From Veillonella tobetsuensis (lineage in GTDB: Bacteria; Bacillota; Negativicutes; Veillonellales; Veillonellaceae), in assembly GCF_001078375.1 (NCBI RefSeq), contig NZ_BBXI01000009.1:362789-426788 (forward strand): 64,000 bases of DNA. The letters are read 5' to 3'. Below the pieces are notes generated by a model that ran no database searches, had not been told where the DNA came from, and saw only the letters and a list, made by a program, of their open reading frames with translations. The first letter of the stretch is position 1. Each line of letters starts with the position of its first letter. Shown piece by piece: positions 7,964 to 17,100 of this stretch. The translations under genes and the position numbers were made by a program.

Positions 7964-9677
7964 TGACTGGCGCCTATTCACCTATCTAACACGGTATATT
8001 AGGCCTTATTTATGGCTACTAATTTTAGCTAGTTTTTCATTAATCTTTAATTTACTATCTACATTAATACGGCCATATCTATCGAAACAAGCAATCGACT
8101 TAGGTTTTGCTGTAAAAGATTTACACACCATACAATATTATGCAGGAGTATATGCTATAACCATTGTATGCAGTGTTATTTTTATTCTTTTACAAAATTA
8201 TTTACTTGCCACTTTTGGTCAAAAAATTATCTATCATATTCGCAGTTCTGTTTTTGAAAAGATTCTTCATAAGACAGCTGCTGATTTTCAAACCTTACCG
8301 ATTGGTAATTGGGTAACGCGGATTACTAATGATGTTGAGTCACTTCGAACCTTATATACAGATGTATTATTAAAACTCATTAGTAGTGCATTGATGATTA
8401 TAGGTATATTAGTTTTTATGTATGCTATAAATGTATCATTAGCGATTGTGATGACTTTGTTAATTCCTATTATGGGATTTATCATTTGGGTATATCAAAA
8501 GTTTTCTCGCCGTGCATTTCGTCAAGTTCGTTCATCGGTAGCCGCATCCAACTCTAGCATCAAAGAATTGTTAAACTATATTTTGATTGTTAAGACTTAT
8601 TTAGGTGAAAGAAGTATTGAACGTCGATATGATTCGGTAAATCGTGATTTTTTGAATGCTGGTATATTTGAAGTAACTACGTTTTCTATATTTAGACCTC
8701 TCGTAGATGGACTATTTTTTGTAGCACTTATTGTTATTTTTACTATGACAAATTTATTAGATTCTGTAGCTGATGCAGGTACAGTATTTGCTTTCATTCA
8801 ATATATGGATCGATTCTTTCAACCGATGAAAGAGATTGCTGATAAATATAATTCCTTACAAAGTGCCTTGGCCGGTGCAGAACGATTGATACCTATATTA
8901 GACGAGCCAAAACGTGAATTAGTAACAACTGTTCCCGAAGAATTTAAAACCATTGAATCTATTGAGTTAAAAGATGTGAGTTATTCGTATGATAATAATG
9001 AAACATATGCTCTCAATAATATATCTTTTACAGTAAAAAAAGGCGAATATATTGGAATTGTCGGTTTATCTGGCAGTGGTAAGTCTACATTACTCTCACT
9101 ATTAATGGGAATATTACGTCCTACTAAGGGGCATATATACATCAATGGTAAAGATATACATAACTATGATGCTTCTATGATTAGAAATATTATGGGATAT
9201 GTGTTTCAAAATGCTTACCTGTTTAAAGGATCCATACAAGATAATCTTAATTTATATGATTCCTCTATATCTATGGATACAATCATAGATGCTACTAAAA
9301 AGGTTAAATTACATGATATGATTGAATCATTGCCTGACGGCTATCAAACTTCGGTAGGGTATTTAGGATCATTGTTATCAGATGGGCAAAAACAATTGCT
9401 AGCATTTGCACGAACTTTAATTTTAAATAAACCAATTCTTTTACTTGATGAAGCTACTGCTAATATTGATAGTCATACAGAATTGCAGATTCAAGATAGT
9501 ATTGAAACTATTCGTGGTGAAAAGACTATTATAAATGTGGCTCACCGTTTATCAACTGTACAAAAAGCAAACCGTATATTTGTTCTTTCATATGGTAATA
9601 TTGTTGAAAGCGGACCATTTGAAGAACTTATGCAACATAAGGGGGATTTTTACCAATTATGGAATCATCAAAAATAG
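7947..9677 (+). CDS. ABC exporter half-transporter, catalytic-site subunit
   Basis: Also 576 residues with the same layout: six membrane helices (about 15-310) then the ATPase domain. Walker A is GLSGSGKST, Walker B ILLLDEA with the catalytic glutamate, and the switch histidine is present (NVAHRL). Its signature is changed to LLSDGQKQL, lacking the first glycine of LSGGQ. In a head-to-tail dimer this altered signature faces the defective Walker B of the upstream partner, so one site is doubly degenerate and the other intact. The GGGGGG-rich ribosome site lies inside the upstream gene. It overlaps the following methyltransferase gene by 19 bases, suggesting translational coupling. Confidence 0.9.
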   Translation: MKLKYNDWRLFTYLTRYIRPYLWLLILASFSLIFNLLSTLIRPYLSKQAIDLGFAVKDLHTIQYYAGVYAITIVCSVIFILLQNYLLATFGQKIIYHIRSSVFEKILHKTAADFQTLPIGNWVTRITNDVESLRTLYTDVLLKLISSALMIIGILVFMYAINVSLAIVMTLLIPIMGFIIWVYQKFSRRAFRQVRSSVAASNSSIKELLNYILIVKTYLGERSIERRYDSVNRDFLNAGIFEVTTFSIFRPLVDGLFFVALIVIFTMTNLLDSVADAGTVFAFIQYMDRFFQPMKEIADKYNSLQSALAGAERLIPILDEPKRELVTTVPEEFKTIESIELKDVSYSYDNNETYALNNISFTVKKGEYIGIVGLSGSGKSTLLSLLMGILRPTKGHIYINGKDIHNYDASMIRNIMGYVFQNAYLFKGSIQDNLNLYDSSISMDTIIDATKKVKLHDMIESLPDGYQTSVGYLGSLLSDGQKQLLAFARTLILNKPILLLDEATANIDSHTELQIQDSIETIRGEKTIINVAHRLSTVQKANRIFVLSYGNIVESGPFEELMQHKGDFYQLWNHQK

Positions 9678-10453
9678 ATTATATTCAATCTAAAGACAAT
9701 AAAACGATTAAACATATCATTAGTCTACAGCAGCGAAAATTTCGACAAAAATATAGTGAATATATTGTGGAGGGCGTTCGTGCCGTTACAGATATTGCCA
9801 AAAAAGGTTCATTACGTTCAATTTTTATTAGAGAATCAAAACGTAATGAATTAGAGCCTATGATACAACGAGAAATGAATATACCCTCTATATATGTAGT
9901 ACAGGACCCCATTTTTGATAAGATTGAACATACTGTAAATGGACAAGGCATCATTGGTATAGCTAAAAAAAGAGAACTAAACTTACAGTCCTTTTCCATT
10001 GAAGATGGATTATATATAGCTCTAGACGGCGTACAAGATCCAGGGAATTTAGGGACTATAATTCGTACAGCGGTAGCCGCTGGGGCTAAAGGTATAATTT
10101 TACTAAAAGGTACAGTAGACCCATATAATGAAAAATGTGTTAGAAGTACAATGAGTGCATTGTCTAACATTCCTATTTTTGAAGATATTACATTATCTGA
10201 GTTTTATGACTTTGTAAAAGATAACGATATATCAACTTATGTAACATCATTAGAAAATGCTAAGCCATATCATTCTATTACATACAATCCGAGAACTATG
10301 ATTGTTTTAGGTAATGAAGGGAATGGAGTAAGCCATGACATTATACAACTGTGTGATCAGGCTATAACTATTCCTATGTATGGAGATATAGAATCTTTAA
10401 ATGTTTCTATTGCAGCCGCACTATGTATGTACAAAGTAAGAGAACAAATTTAA
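9659..10453 (+). CDS. SpoU/TrmH-family 2'-O-ribose RNA methyltransferase
   Basis: A SAM-dependent SPOUT methyltransferase of about 264 residues with an N-terminal substrate-binding domain (residues 10-100; HIISLQQRKFRQKYSEYIVEG) and the C-terminal knot domain. Motif 1 is DGVQDPGNLGTIIRTA, motif 2 VLGNEGNGVS, and motif 3 IPMYGDIESLNVSIAAAL. Motif 3 normally reads IPM-G-ESLNVSVA, so the site is intact. Relatives include RlmB and YsgA; the target nucleotide cannot be told from sequence. The ATG overlaps the end of the exporter gene, with an AAGGGGG ribosome site upstream. It ends the three-gene unit. Confidence 0.9.
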   Translation: MESSKIDYIQSKDNKTIKHIISLQQRKFRQKYSEYIVEGVRAVTDIAKKGSLRSIFIRESKRNELEPMIQREMNIPSIYVVQDPIFDKIEHTVNGQGIIGIAKKRELNLQSFSIEDGLYIALDGVQDPGNLGTIIRTAVAAGAKGIILLKGTVDPYNEKCVRSTMSALSNIPIFEDITLSEFYDFVKDNDISTYVTSLENAKPYHSITYNPRTMIVLGNEGNGVSHDIIQLCDQAITIPMYGDIESLNVSIAAALCMYKVREQI

Positions 10454-10462
10454 TATATCATG

Positions 10463-10506
10463 TTACATACCCTGTCATCGATTATCTATGATGACAGGGT
10501 ATGTAA
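10463..10506 (+). terminator. Long perfect hairpin after the exporter/methyltransferase operon
   Basis: A perfect 17-base-pair stem (10463-10479 with 10490-10506) and a 10-base loop. It lies 10 bases after the stop codon, the right place for a terminator, but no real T run follows on either strand. It may act as an mRNA-stabilising 3' hairpin or need a factor. Confidence 0.6.
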
Positions 10507-10564
10507 GTTATGTGAAAACGATATAAAAAGTCCGTTGTCAGTACACAAGCATCACTAATTTGTA

Positions 10565-10594
10565 TTGATTTTTAACTCCTGTATTTGTTAAAAT
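10565..10594 (+). promoter_or_regulatory. Promoter for the ChbG-like gene
   Basis: TTGATT (10565-10570), an 18-base spacer and TGT-TAAAAT (hexamer 10589-10594, extended -10). The predicted start near 10602 falls just before the leader hairpin at 10611. Confidence 0.65.
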
Positions 10595-10610
10595 AACATA
10601 TATCCTTTGT

Positions 10611-10637
10611 GGGTGAACATCGTTCTCCCATTTTTTT
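10611..10637 (+). terminator. Short terminator-like leader hairpin
   Basis: GGGTGAAC (10611-10618) pairs with GTTCTCCC (10622-10629) with one mismatch and a 3-base loop, followed by a seven-T run. It sits between the promoter and the ribosome site of the ChbG-like gene, so it may attenuate transcription. Confidence 0.45.
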
Positions 10638-10657
10638 ACGAAAAAAGAGGCACTCAT

Positions 10658-11512
10658 ATGTCAAAATTAATCATAAATGCCGATGATTTTGGCCTTCACA
10701 CAGCGGTTAACGAAGGCATTATCTCTGGGCATACAAAAGGTGTTATTACTAGTACGTCCTTATTGGCAAGTGGTGCTGCTTTTAATGAAGCAGTAGAAAT
10801 GGCAAAAAAATATCCTAAGTTGGGTATTGGTATTCATATAGCATTAGTAGGCGGGCTAAACCCTGTCAGCGATCCCAGTGAAATCCCTACTTTGGTAACT
10901 AAAGAAGGTGTATTTGTCGATTCCTATGTAGAATTTATGAAGCGTATTTATAGTGGCTCCATAAATTACGATGAGGTAAGAAAAGAAATCCGTAGTCAAG
11001 TCTCTAAAATTATAGATACTGGTATTAATGTAACTCATATTGATGGACATCAACATATGCATGTATTACCCAGTATCATACCTATCATCTTACAACAAGC
11101 TTTACAGCATAATATTAAAGCGATTCGTATACCTAATGAAAAAATGTTTTTCTTAAATGGCATATATAATCCTGTTCGTATTGCTGGAAAAAGTGGTTTG
11201 AGTACAGTAGCTGCACGAGCGTTACCAATTATTCGTAGCATGGGAATTCATAGTACCCAATATTTTTGGGGGATGATTAATGGTGGACAATTGGATGAGC
11301 GTGTTCTACTATCCATTTTAAAAGAAGTTAAATCCTTATCCGGAACTCACGAAATAATGACTCACCCAGGTAATAATAACTTAGTGCTAAATCAACATTT
11401 CAATTGGGATTACCATTGGGAAGAAGAACTATCGGGAATGATGTCTGATCATGTACGTAGATATATCAATCAATATAATATCCAACTTATAAATTATGGG
11501 GATCTATTATGA
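10658..11512 (+). CDS. ChbG/YdjC-family carbohydrate deacetylase
   Basis: A 284-residue member of the YdjC/ChbG deacetylase family, metal-dependent enzymes that remove acetyl groups from N-acetylated sugars (chitooligosaccharides) or, in the HpnK branch, act on hopanoid glycolipids. The metal-site motifs are NADDFGLH at the N-terminus, THIDGHQHMH near residue 130, and EIMTHPGN in the C-terminal third. No signal peptide is seen. ATG 10658 is chosen for the AAAGAGG site ahead of it; the frame is open to 10607 through the leader. The stop overlaps the next ATG (ATGA), coupling it to a membrane protein. That pairing suggests a glycolipid or cell-envelope substrate; this is inference. Confidence 0.85.
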   Translation: MSKLIINADDFGLHTAVNEGIISGHTKGVITSTSLLASGAAFNEAVEMAKKYPKLGIGIHIALVGGLNPVSDPSEIPTLVTKEGVFVDSYVEFMKRIYSGSINYDEVRKEIRSQVSKIIDTGINVTHIDGHQHMHVLPSIIPIILQQALQHNIKAIRIPNEKMFFLNGIYNPVRIAGKSGLSTVAARALPIIRSMGIHSTQYFWGMINGGQLDERVLLSILKEVKSLSGTHEIMTHPGNNNLVLNQHFNWDYHWEEELSGMMSDHVRRYINQYNIQLINYGDLL

Positions 11513-12495
11513 GTAAGATGATGAGACGCGGTATATTGATGTTTTTTTTATTATTAGCCGTATCTCTAGGAATTATTTATTACACTATAGATTTAGAAGC
11601 TCTTAAGACAATTACAACGTTTAATCATGAATCATTATTCTTAGCTATATTGGCCCTTGCGTTGGGGATGTATTTTGATGGATTAAGATTACAGCGACTC
11701 GTGCGAATAGGTGGTTATCAACTATCGCTAAAAGCAGTTCTTCGTGTTATTTTTAGTAACTACTTTATGGCTATGTTAACACCAGGTGCCAGCGGTGGTG
11801 CTGTTGCTCAAGTTCTAGTATTAAAAAGTTATAATGTGCCTATAAGTAAAGGAACTCCAATCGTATTAATACGAACGGTTTTTTCTATTATGTTTTTAGT
11901 GATTATGTTGCCTTTTGTATTTCTATATGATGCCATAGAAATCCCATATATTTCACGAGATATGTTATTGGTATTCTCTTTTTTAGCTGTTATCGCTACA
12001 TTAATTGGTACATATATTCTCCAAACCGTATATATGAGGCAATTTGTTTACAACTTAGCACAACGCTATAAGGCTAATAAAACCAAAGACTGGTTAGCTA
12101 AACTTGAAACTTTAAATCAAGGTCTTTCATTATTATATAAAAAGCCTGTTCAATCCTTTATTGTATTTATAGAATCAGGATTAAGTCTAATATTCTTATA
12201 CTGTATAGCACCGGCCTTAATGTTCGCTTTTACTACAAATGTACCAATCATTACGATATTAGATCGAATGATATTATTAAATTTAATACTTTACTTTGCA
12301 CCCACACCAGGGGGAACAGGTATTGCAGAAGGATTATTTATTTTACTTTTTGCACCATATGTACCAAGTGGTACCGTTGGTATTTTAGCTGTTGCGTGGC
12401 GTGTAATGGCAGAGTATATTCCATTTTTTATCGGTATGTATGCTGTATTAACTTTATATGGACGTCAATTTGTCGCTCAGGAAACATCAAATTAA
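11509..12495 (+). CDS. Lysylphosphatidylglycerol synthase TM-region/YbhN-like flippase family membrane protein
   Basis: A 328-residue integral membrane protein with about eight hydrophobic segments and no soluble domain. It carries family landmarks TPGASGGAVAQV (about residues 95-107) and FAPTPGGTGIAEG (about 262-275), seen in the UPF0104/YbhN/AglD group and in the membrane half of MprF. Relatives are thought to move lipids across the membrane, but the substrate here is unknown. It overlaps the ChbG-like gene by 4 bases, so the two probably act together on a lipid-linked sugar. The downstream ACT gene begins 16 bases later with its own ribosome site. Confidence 0.82.
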   Translation: MSKMMRRGILMFFLLLAVSLGIIYYTIDLEALKTITTFNHESLFLAILALALGMYFDGLRLQRLVRIGGYQLSLKAVLRVIFSNYFMAMLTPGASGGAVAQVLVLKSYNVPISKGTPIVLIRTVFSIMFLVIMLPFVFLYDAIEIPYISRDMLLVFSFLAVIATLIGTYILQTVYMRQFVYNLAQRYKANKTKDWLAKLETLNQGLSLLYKKPVQSFIVFIESGLSLIFLYCIAPALMFAFTTNVPIITILDRMILLNLILYFAPTPGGTGIAEGLFILLFAPYVPSGTVGILAVAWRVMAEYIPFFIGMYAVLTLYGRQFVAQETSN

Positions 12496-12511
12496 AATAA
12501 GGAGAATTAGT

Positions 12512-12961
12512 ATGTCAAAGCCAAAAAAGGACAAATTCTATTTAGTTCAAGAAGATATTTTACCAGAAGCAATAAAAAAAACTATTAAGGTAAAAGAAAT
12601 TCTAAAGCTTGGTGAGGTTAAAACGATTAATGAAGCTGTTGAAAAGATGGATTTAAGTCGTTCAGCCTATTATAAATATAAAGATTATGTATTTCCATTT
12701 TTTGAAATCGCCCAAGGTAAAATTGTAAGTATTACCGTATCTATGTCAAATGAATCTGGTATGTTATCAAGTGTATTAAAGGCTATTGCTGATAAAAATG
12801 GCAGTATTTTGACAATTAATCAAGACATTCCTTTACAAGGAATTGCTAATAGTAGTATTTCTTTCGAAACAAAAAATCTACAAGGTTCTTTAGAAGAACT
12901 TTTACATGATATACGCAATATGAAAGGAATCATTAAAGTAGAAATTTTAGGCCAAGCATAA
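12512..12961 (+). CDS. ACT-domain protein of the UPF0735/PheB type
   Basis: A 149-residue protein with an N-terminal helical segment resembling a DNA-binding fold (KVKEILKLGEVKTINEAVEK, then MDLSRSAYYKYKDYVFPF, about 25-66) and a C-terminal ACT domain (about 75-147; ITVSMSNESGMLSSVLKAIA). ACT domains bind amino acids, so a ligand-sensing regulator is likely. In many Firmicutes this family lies directly before homoserine dehydrogenase, as here. ATG 12512 is chosen for the AAGGAG site at 8 bases; the longer frame overlaps the previous gene without a ribosome site. The family is often called PheB, but no chorismate-mutase activity can be inferred. Confidence 0.85.
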   Translation: MSKPKKDKFYLVQEDILPEAIKKTIKVKEILKLGEVKTINEAVEKMDLSRSAYYKYKDYVFPFFEIAQGKIVSITVSMSNESGMLSSVLKAIADKNGSILTINQDIPLQGIANSSISFETKNLQGSLEELLHDIRNMKGIIKVEILGQA

Positions 12962-13003
12962 TTTGCTTTGCATTGACTATTAATAAAAGAGAGTAGGACT
13001 GTT

Positions 13004-14293
13004 ATGAAGACTGTAAAAATAGCCTTATTAGGATTTGGCACCGTTGCACAAGGAACATTCAACTTATTACAGGATAATGCTAATTTAATTGTAAATCGTT
13101 CTGGTGTGACTATTGAGATTTCTAAAATTTTTGTACGTAACCCAGAGAAATATAGTCATATTACCTTGCCTAGTACAGCTAAATATGTGACTAATATAGA
13201 CGATATTGTTAATGATGAATCCATTGATATTGTCGTTGAATTAATGGGTGGTACTACATTTGCCAAAGACTGTGTTGAATCAGCTTTAAAACATGGTAAA
13301 AGCGTTGTTACAGCAAATAAAGATTTATTAGCTGAAGCAGGACCTTACTTATTTGATTTAGCGTATAAAAATAAGGTTGATTTACGTTTTGAAGCATCTG
13401 TACTTGGCGGTATTCCAATTATTAGAACTTTATATGAATCCCTTGGTGGTAATCATATTACTGAACTCGTAGGAATAATGAATGGTACAACAAACTTTAT
13501 ATTATCAAAAATGACAGAAGAAGGCTTAAGTTATGGAGCGGTTTTAAAAGAAGCTCAAGACTTAGGCTACGCAGAAGCTGATCCTACTGCCGATGTAGAA
13601 GGATTAGATGCGGCACGAAAGCTTGCAATCTTAGCATCTATTAGTTTTAATCGTCGTATATTCTTCGAAGATGTTACAGTAGAAGGCATTACTAAAATAG
13701 ATACAGAAGATATTTCTTATGGTAAGGAGTTTGGTTATAATATTAAACTCATCGGCATTGCAAAAGAAACTTCAAAAGGTTTATCGCTCAATGTGTACCC
13801 TGCTTTTGTGCCATTAACACATCCATTAGCCTCTGTGCGCGGTTCGTATAATGCCATTTATATCAAGGGTAATGGTATTGATGATGCCATGTTCTATGGT
13901 CGTGGTGCAGGTAGCTTGCCAACAGGTAGTTCTGTTGTAAGTGATATTATGGAAGTTGCTAAAAATATTGCGTTTGAATCTACAGGTAGATTTAAACCAT
14001 TCTACTTTGATCAAAAAAATATTTACTCTCCAGGTAAAATTCAATCTAGTTACTATATTCGATTAGCTGTTGATAATAAAACAGGTGTTCTTGCAAAAAT
14101 TGCCACAAAATTAGCAGAACAAAAGATTTCTGTACTTTCTATTGTTCAACGTAACAAAGATCCTGAAACGGCAGTGCTTGCTATTGTTACATCTAAATGC
14201 CCACACTCTTATATTTTAAATTTAATTGATTCTTTCAATAGCTTACGCTCTGTAAAAGAAGTAAGCAGTGTAATCAGAATTATGGAAGCATAA
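13004..14293 (+). CDS. hom: Homoserine dehydrogenase
   Basis: Reduces aspartate semialdehyde to homoserine, the branch point to threonine and methionine. The N-terminal NAD(P)-binding motif is LGFGTVAQGTF (residues 8-18), the catalytic segment includes GIMNGTTNFILSKM (about 157-170) and the GYAEADPTADVEGLDAA active-site stretch (about 189-205). A C-terminal ACT domain (about 350-429) begins YYIRLAVDNKTGVLAKIA, the usual site of threonine feedback inhibition. Length 429 is standard for the Firmicute type. It sits between the ACT protein and thrB (4-base gap), so an ACT protein-hom-thrB operon is likely. No riboswitch or T-box is visible upstream. Confidence 0.96.
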   Translation: MKTVKIALLGFGTVAQGTFNLLQDNANLIVNRSGVTIEISKIFVRNPEKYSHITLPSTAKYVTNIDDIVNDESIDIVVELMGGTTFAKDCVESALKHGKSVVTANKDLLAEAGPYLFDLAYKNKVDLRFEASVLGGIPIIRTLYESLGGNHITELVGIMNGTTNFILSKMTEEGLSYGAVLKEAQDLGYAEADPTADVEGLDAARKLAILASISFNRRIFFEDVTVEGITKIDTEDISYGKEFGYNIKLIGIAKETSKGLSLNVYPAFVPLTHPLASVRGSYNAIYIKGNGIDDAMFYGRGAGSLPTGSSVVSDIMEVAKNIAFESTGRFKPFYFDQKNIYSPGKIQSSYYIRLAVDNKTGVLAKIATKLAEQKISVLSIVQRNKDPETAVLAIVTSKCPHSYILNLIDSFNSLRSVKEVSSVIRIMEA

Positions 14294-14297
14294 CCTT

Positions 14298-15224
14298 ATG
14301 ACTACTATTCGTGTACAAGTGCCCGCTACAAGTGCTAACTGCGGGCCCGGCTTTGACTGCCTTGGACTAGCTTTAAATTTATATAATGTATTTGAATTTA
14401 CACCTGATGGTAAAGCTACATCCTTTACTTATAGCTTTACAGGTTATGGTGCAGATATTTTGGAAAAGGAAGATCCTAAAAAAAATCTTATTGGTATTGC
14501 GATGGAGCAAGTATTTGCAAAGGTGCAAGAACCAATTCAATATGGACATATCAAGTCCGATACATTAATTCCACCTTCACGTGGTCTCGGAAGTAGTAGT
14601 ACTGCTATCGTTGGTGGCCTTTTATTAGCTAATGAGCTTGTAAAGACACCGCTTTCAAAAGAGGATTTATTAATTATTGCCAATCGTATGGAAGGTCACC
14701 CTGATAATGTGGCACCCGCTATTTATGGTAATCTTTGCTGCGCTACAGGTTTAAAAGACAGAGTGTTAAACACTGTAATACCAGTGCCAGAGTCACTTCA
14801 TTTTGCCGTAGTAGTACCAGAAGTATTAGTTTCTACAGAATATGCGCGTTCAGTGTTACCAAATCACGTCCCTTTTAAAGAGGCTGTTCAAAATGTAAGC
14901 CATGCATCATTGTTTGTAACTAGTTTGATTACAAATCAATTGACTAACTTAGAGGTAGCTTTAGAGGATAATTTGCATGTTCCTTATCGTAAAACTCTAA
15001 TTCCCCATTGTGATAAAGTGTTTTCAGCAGCTAAAGCTGCTGGTGCGTATGGGGCAACGATTAGTGGATCAGGATCCACATTAATCGCTTATACAGATAA
15101 GGCACATGTACAAACTGTAGCAGAGGCAATGGGACAAATTTTTGATTTTCATGGTATTGAAAACAAAGTATACATATTAGAGGCTGATACGATAGGCGCC
15201 ACAACTATTCAAAATGTGATATAA
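14298..15224 (+). CDS. thrB: Homoserine kinase
   Basis: A GHMP-family kinase that phosphorylates homoserine for threonine synthesis. Motif 1 is VPATSANCGPGFDCLGLAL at the N-terminus, motif 2 is the ATP-binding PPSRGLGSSSTAIVGG (about 92-107), and motif 3 is YGATISGSGSTLIAY (about 253-267). The length of 308 residues is typical. Only 4 bases separate it from hom, and its ribosome site (GGAAGC) is poor, which suggests translational coupling with hom. Its product can also feed pathways using phosphohomoserine. No terminator is seen before htpX. Confidence 0.95.
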   Translation: MTTIRVQVPATSANCGPGFDCLGLALNLYNVFEFTPDGKATSFTYSFTGYGADILEKEDPKKNLIGIAMEQVFAKVQEPIQYGHIKSDTLIPPSRGLGSSSTAIVGGLLLANELVKTPLSKEDLLIIANRMEGHPDNVAPAIYGNLCCATGLKDRVLNTVIPVPESLHFAVVVPEVLVSTEYARSVLPNHVPFKEAVQNVSHASLFVTSLITNQLTNLEVALEDNLHVPYRKTLIPHCDKVFSAAKAAGAYGATISGSGSTLIAYTDKAHVQTVAEAMGQIFDFHGIENKVYILEADTIGATTIQNVI

Positions 15225-15271
15225 TAAAAAATAGTTAAGGCATATTCCAAAAACTTATGTTGGAGGATTTT

Positions 15272-16132
15272 ATGAATAATTTTAAAACAACAATGTTACT
15301 AGCAAGTATGATTGCAATGCTAGTATTATTAGGAAATGCTTTTGGCGGTGCTCGCGGTATGATGTTTATGTTCATCTTATCAGCGGGGATGTCATTTGCA
15401 TCATATTGGTATAGTGATAAGATTGTATTAGCTCAATATAATGCCCAAGAGGTTACAGCTCAATCAAACCCTAAGTTATATGGAATGGTTGAAAAATTAG
15501 CGCAAAATGGCAAATTACCTATGCCCAAGATTTATATTATTCCAAGTGATGTGCCGAATGCATTTGCAACAGGTCGTAATCCTGAGCATGCAGCTGTGGC
15601 CGTAACAGCTGGCATTCAACGTCTATTGACCGATGATGAATTAGCCGGGGTATTAGGGCATGAGTTAACACATGTCAAAAATCGCGACACTTTAATTAGT
15701 ACAATTGCCGCCATTATAGGCGGTGCTATATCAACTATCGCACAATTCGGTATGTTCTTTGGTGGCCGTTCTGATGATCGAGATAATAATGCTAATCCAC
15801 TATTATTGATTGGTATGGTTATTTTAGCTCCATTGGCAGCTGCCATAATTCAAATGAGTATCTCTCGTACTCGTGAGTATTTAGCAGATGAGGGCGGTGC
15901 AATGCTCAGTAAAAATCCATTAGGATTAGCATCTGCATTGGCAAAAATTGAGGAATATTCAAAATATGGTACTTTGCCTAATGCTAATAATGCTACAGCG
16001 CATATGTTTATCATAAATCCGATGATGGGTATCGGTGCTAGCTTATCAAATCTGTTCAGTACACATCCAAGTACTCAAGATAGAATTGCTAGATTAAAGA
16101 AACTTTCTTTAAATCCACATTACAGATTTTAA
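15272..16132 (+). CDS. htpX: Membrane zinc metalloprotease HtpX
   Basis: An M48B peptidase that degrades misfolded membrane proteins. Two N-terminal membrane segments (about 10-45) precede the zinc motif [10 protein letters not shown] (about residues 130-139). Further hydrophobic stretches lie around 150-200, followed by the third zinc ligand region [13 protein letters not shown] (about 200-212). The length of 286 residues is normal. ATG 15272 is chosen because TGGAGG lies 6 bases before it; an in-frame ATG at 15257 precedes the ribosome site and is unlikely. The gene follows thrB with no obvious terminator and precedes ndk by 19 bases. Confidence 0.93.
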   Translation: MNNFKTTMLLASMIAMLVLLGNAFGGARGMMFMFILSAGMSFASYWYSDKIVLAQYNAQEVTAQSNPKLYGMVEKLAQNGKLPMPKIYIIPSDVPNAFATGRNPEHAAVAVTAGIQRLLTDDELAGVLGHELTHVKNRDTLISTIAAIIGGAISTIAQFGMFFGGRSDDRDNNANPLLLIGMVILAPLAAAIIQMSISRTREYLADEGGAMLSKNPLGLASALAKIEEYSKYGTLPNANNATAHMFIINPMMGIGASLSNLFSTHPSTQDRIARLKKLSLNPHYRF

Positions 16133-16151
16133 TAATATAGGAGGTATGAAA

Positions 16152-16559
16152 ATGGAAGAGACATTAGTTCTTATTAAACCAGATGGCGTAAAACGTCAAC
16201 TATGTGGTGAAATTCTTAGTCGTTATGAACGCAAAGGCTTAGAAATTAAAGCTATGAAACTACTTCAAACACCGCAAGAATTAGCAGAAGAACATTATGC
16301 AGAGCATAAAGATAAGCCATTCTTTGGAGAATTAGTAGATTTCATTACTTCTGGCCCCGTATTAGCATTTATACTAGGCGGCCAAAATGCCGTTGCTTCT
16401 GTTCGAGCTATCAATGGTGCAACTAACCCATTAGATGCCACCCCTGGTAGTATTCGTGGTGATTATGCCTTAACTTTAGATTCTAATGTTGTACACGCCT
16501 CTGACTCTGCTGAGTCTGCAGCTCGTGAAATGAAATTATGGTTTCCAGAATATAAATAA
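16152..16559 (+). CDS. ndk: Nucleoside diphosphate kinase
   Basis: Balances NTP pools by moving the gamma phosphate between nucleotides through a phosphohistidine. Family motifs: [11 protein letters not shown] at the start, and the C-terminal [20 protein letters not shown] with the catalytic histidine. The region that usually reads NPxxAxPGTIRGD is present as [16 protein letters not shown]. Length is 135 residues. ATG 16152 is chosen because AGGAGGT ends only one base before the in-frame ATG at 16146, which is too close. ndk immediately precedes the corrinoid adenosyltransferase gene. Confidence 0.94.
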   Translation: MEETLVLIKPDGVKRQLCGEILSRYERKGLEIKAMKLLQTPQELAEEHYAEHKDKPFFGELVDFITSGPVLAFILGGQNAVASVRAINGATNPLDATPGSIRGDYALTLDSNVVHASDSAESAAREMKLWFPEYK

Positions 16560-16580
16560 TTCATAATAGGAGGTACGACT

Positions 16581-17096
16581 ATGGGTAGCAGTGTTTATAC
16601 AAAAACAGGTGATCAAGGTACAACCGGTCTATATACAGGGGAACGAGTAAAAAAATCCTCTCTTCGCGTTGAAGCCTATGGTACGATTGATGAACTTCAA
16701 GCTTTCCTCGGATTAGCTCGTGCTTATGCAAAGAATGTAAGAGTCCAAGCTGAGTTGCTTGATATTGAACGATCTTTATGGACTTTGATGGCTGATATTG
16801 CAAGCTTAAACCAAGCACCACAAATTACAGATCAACAAGTAAAACATTTGGAAAAGGTTATCGACCGTTTTGATGCTAAATTAGAGCCATTAGCAGAATT
16901 TATTTTACCTGGCGAGAATAAATCTTCTGCATATCTACATGTAGCTCGAACTGTTACTCGTCGTGCAGAACGCGAGTTATGGCGTGTATTAGATGAAGGT
17001 GAAAGTGTACATGATTCTAATTTACGTTATCTAAATCGACTTTCTGATTTATGTTTTATCTTGAGCCGTGTAGAGGAAGAAATCGGAGAAGAATAA
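16581..17096 (+). CDS. pduO: PduO-type ATP:cob(I)alamin adenosyltransferase
   Basis: Transfers the 5'-deoxyadenosyl group of ATP to cob(I)alamin or its precursors, giving adenosylcobalamin. The N-terminal ATP-binding loop TKTGDQGTTGLYTGERV and the VEAYGTIDELQAFLGLA helix identify the PduO (MMAB) fold rather than the CobA or EutT types. The C-terminal arginine-rich ARTVTRRAEREL segment contributes to the active site. Length 171 residues fits a stand-alone PduO domain. The gene stands just ahead of the cobU-cobC run, though a convergent hypothetical gene lies between. A bidirectional terminator follows it. Confidence 0.92.
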   Translation: MGSSVYTKTGDQGTTGLYTGERVKKSSLRVEAYGTIDELQAFLGLARAYAKNVRVQAELLDIERSLWTLMADIASLNQAPQITDQQVKHLEKVIDRFDAKLEPLAEFILPGENKSSAYLHVARTVTRRAERELWRVLDEGESVHDSNLRYLNRLSDLCFILSRVEEEIGEE

Positions 17097-17100
17097 ACGA

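Noticed and set aside
9685..10170. 161-codon - strand frame inside the SpoU methyltransferase gene
   Set aside because: Antisense shadow; the + strand gene has all SPOUT motifs.
10463..10506. Mobile-element terminal repeat
   Set aside because: The perfect hairpin is directly after an operon and no transposase is near; a 3' hairpin is simpler.
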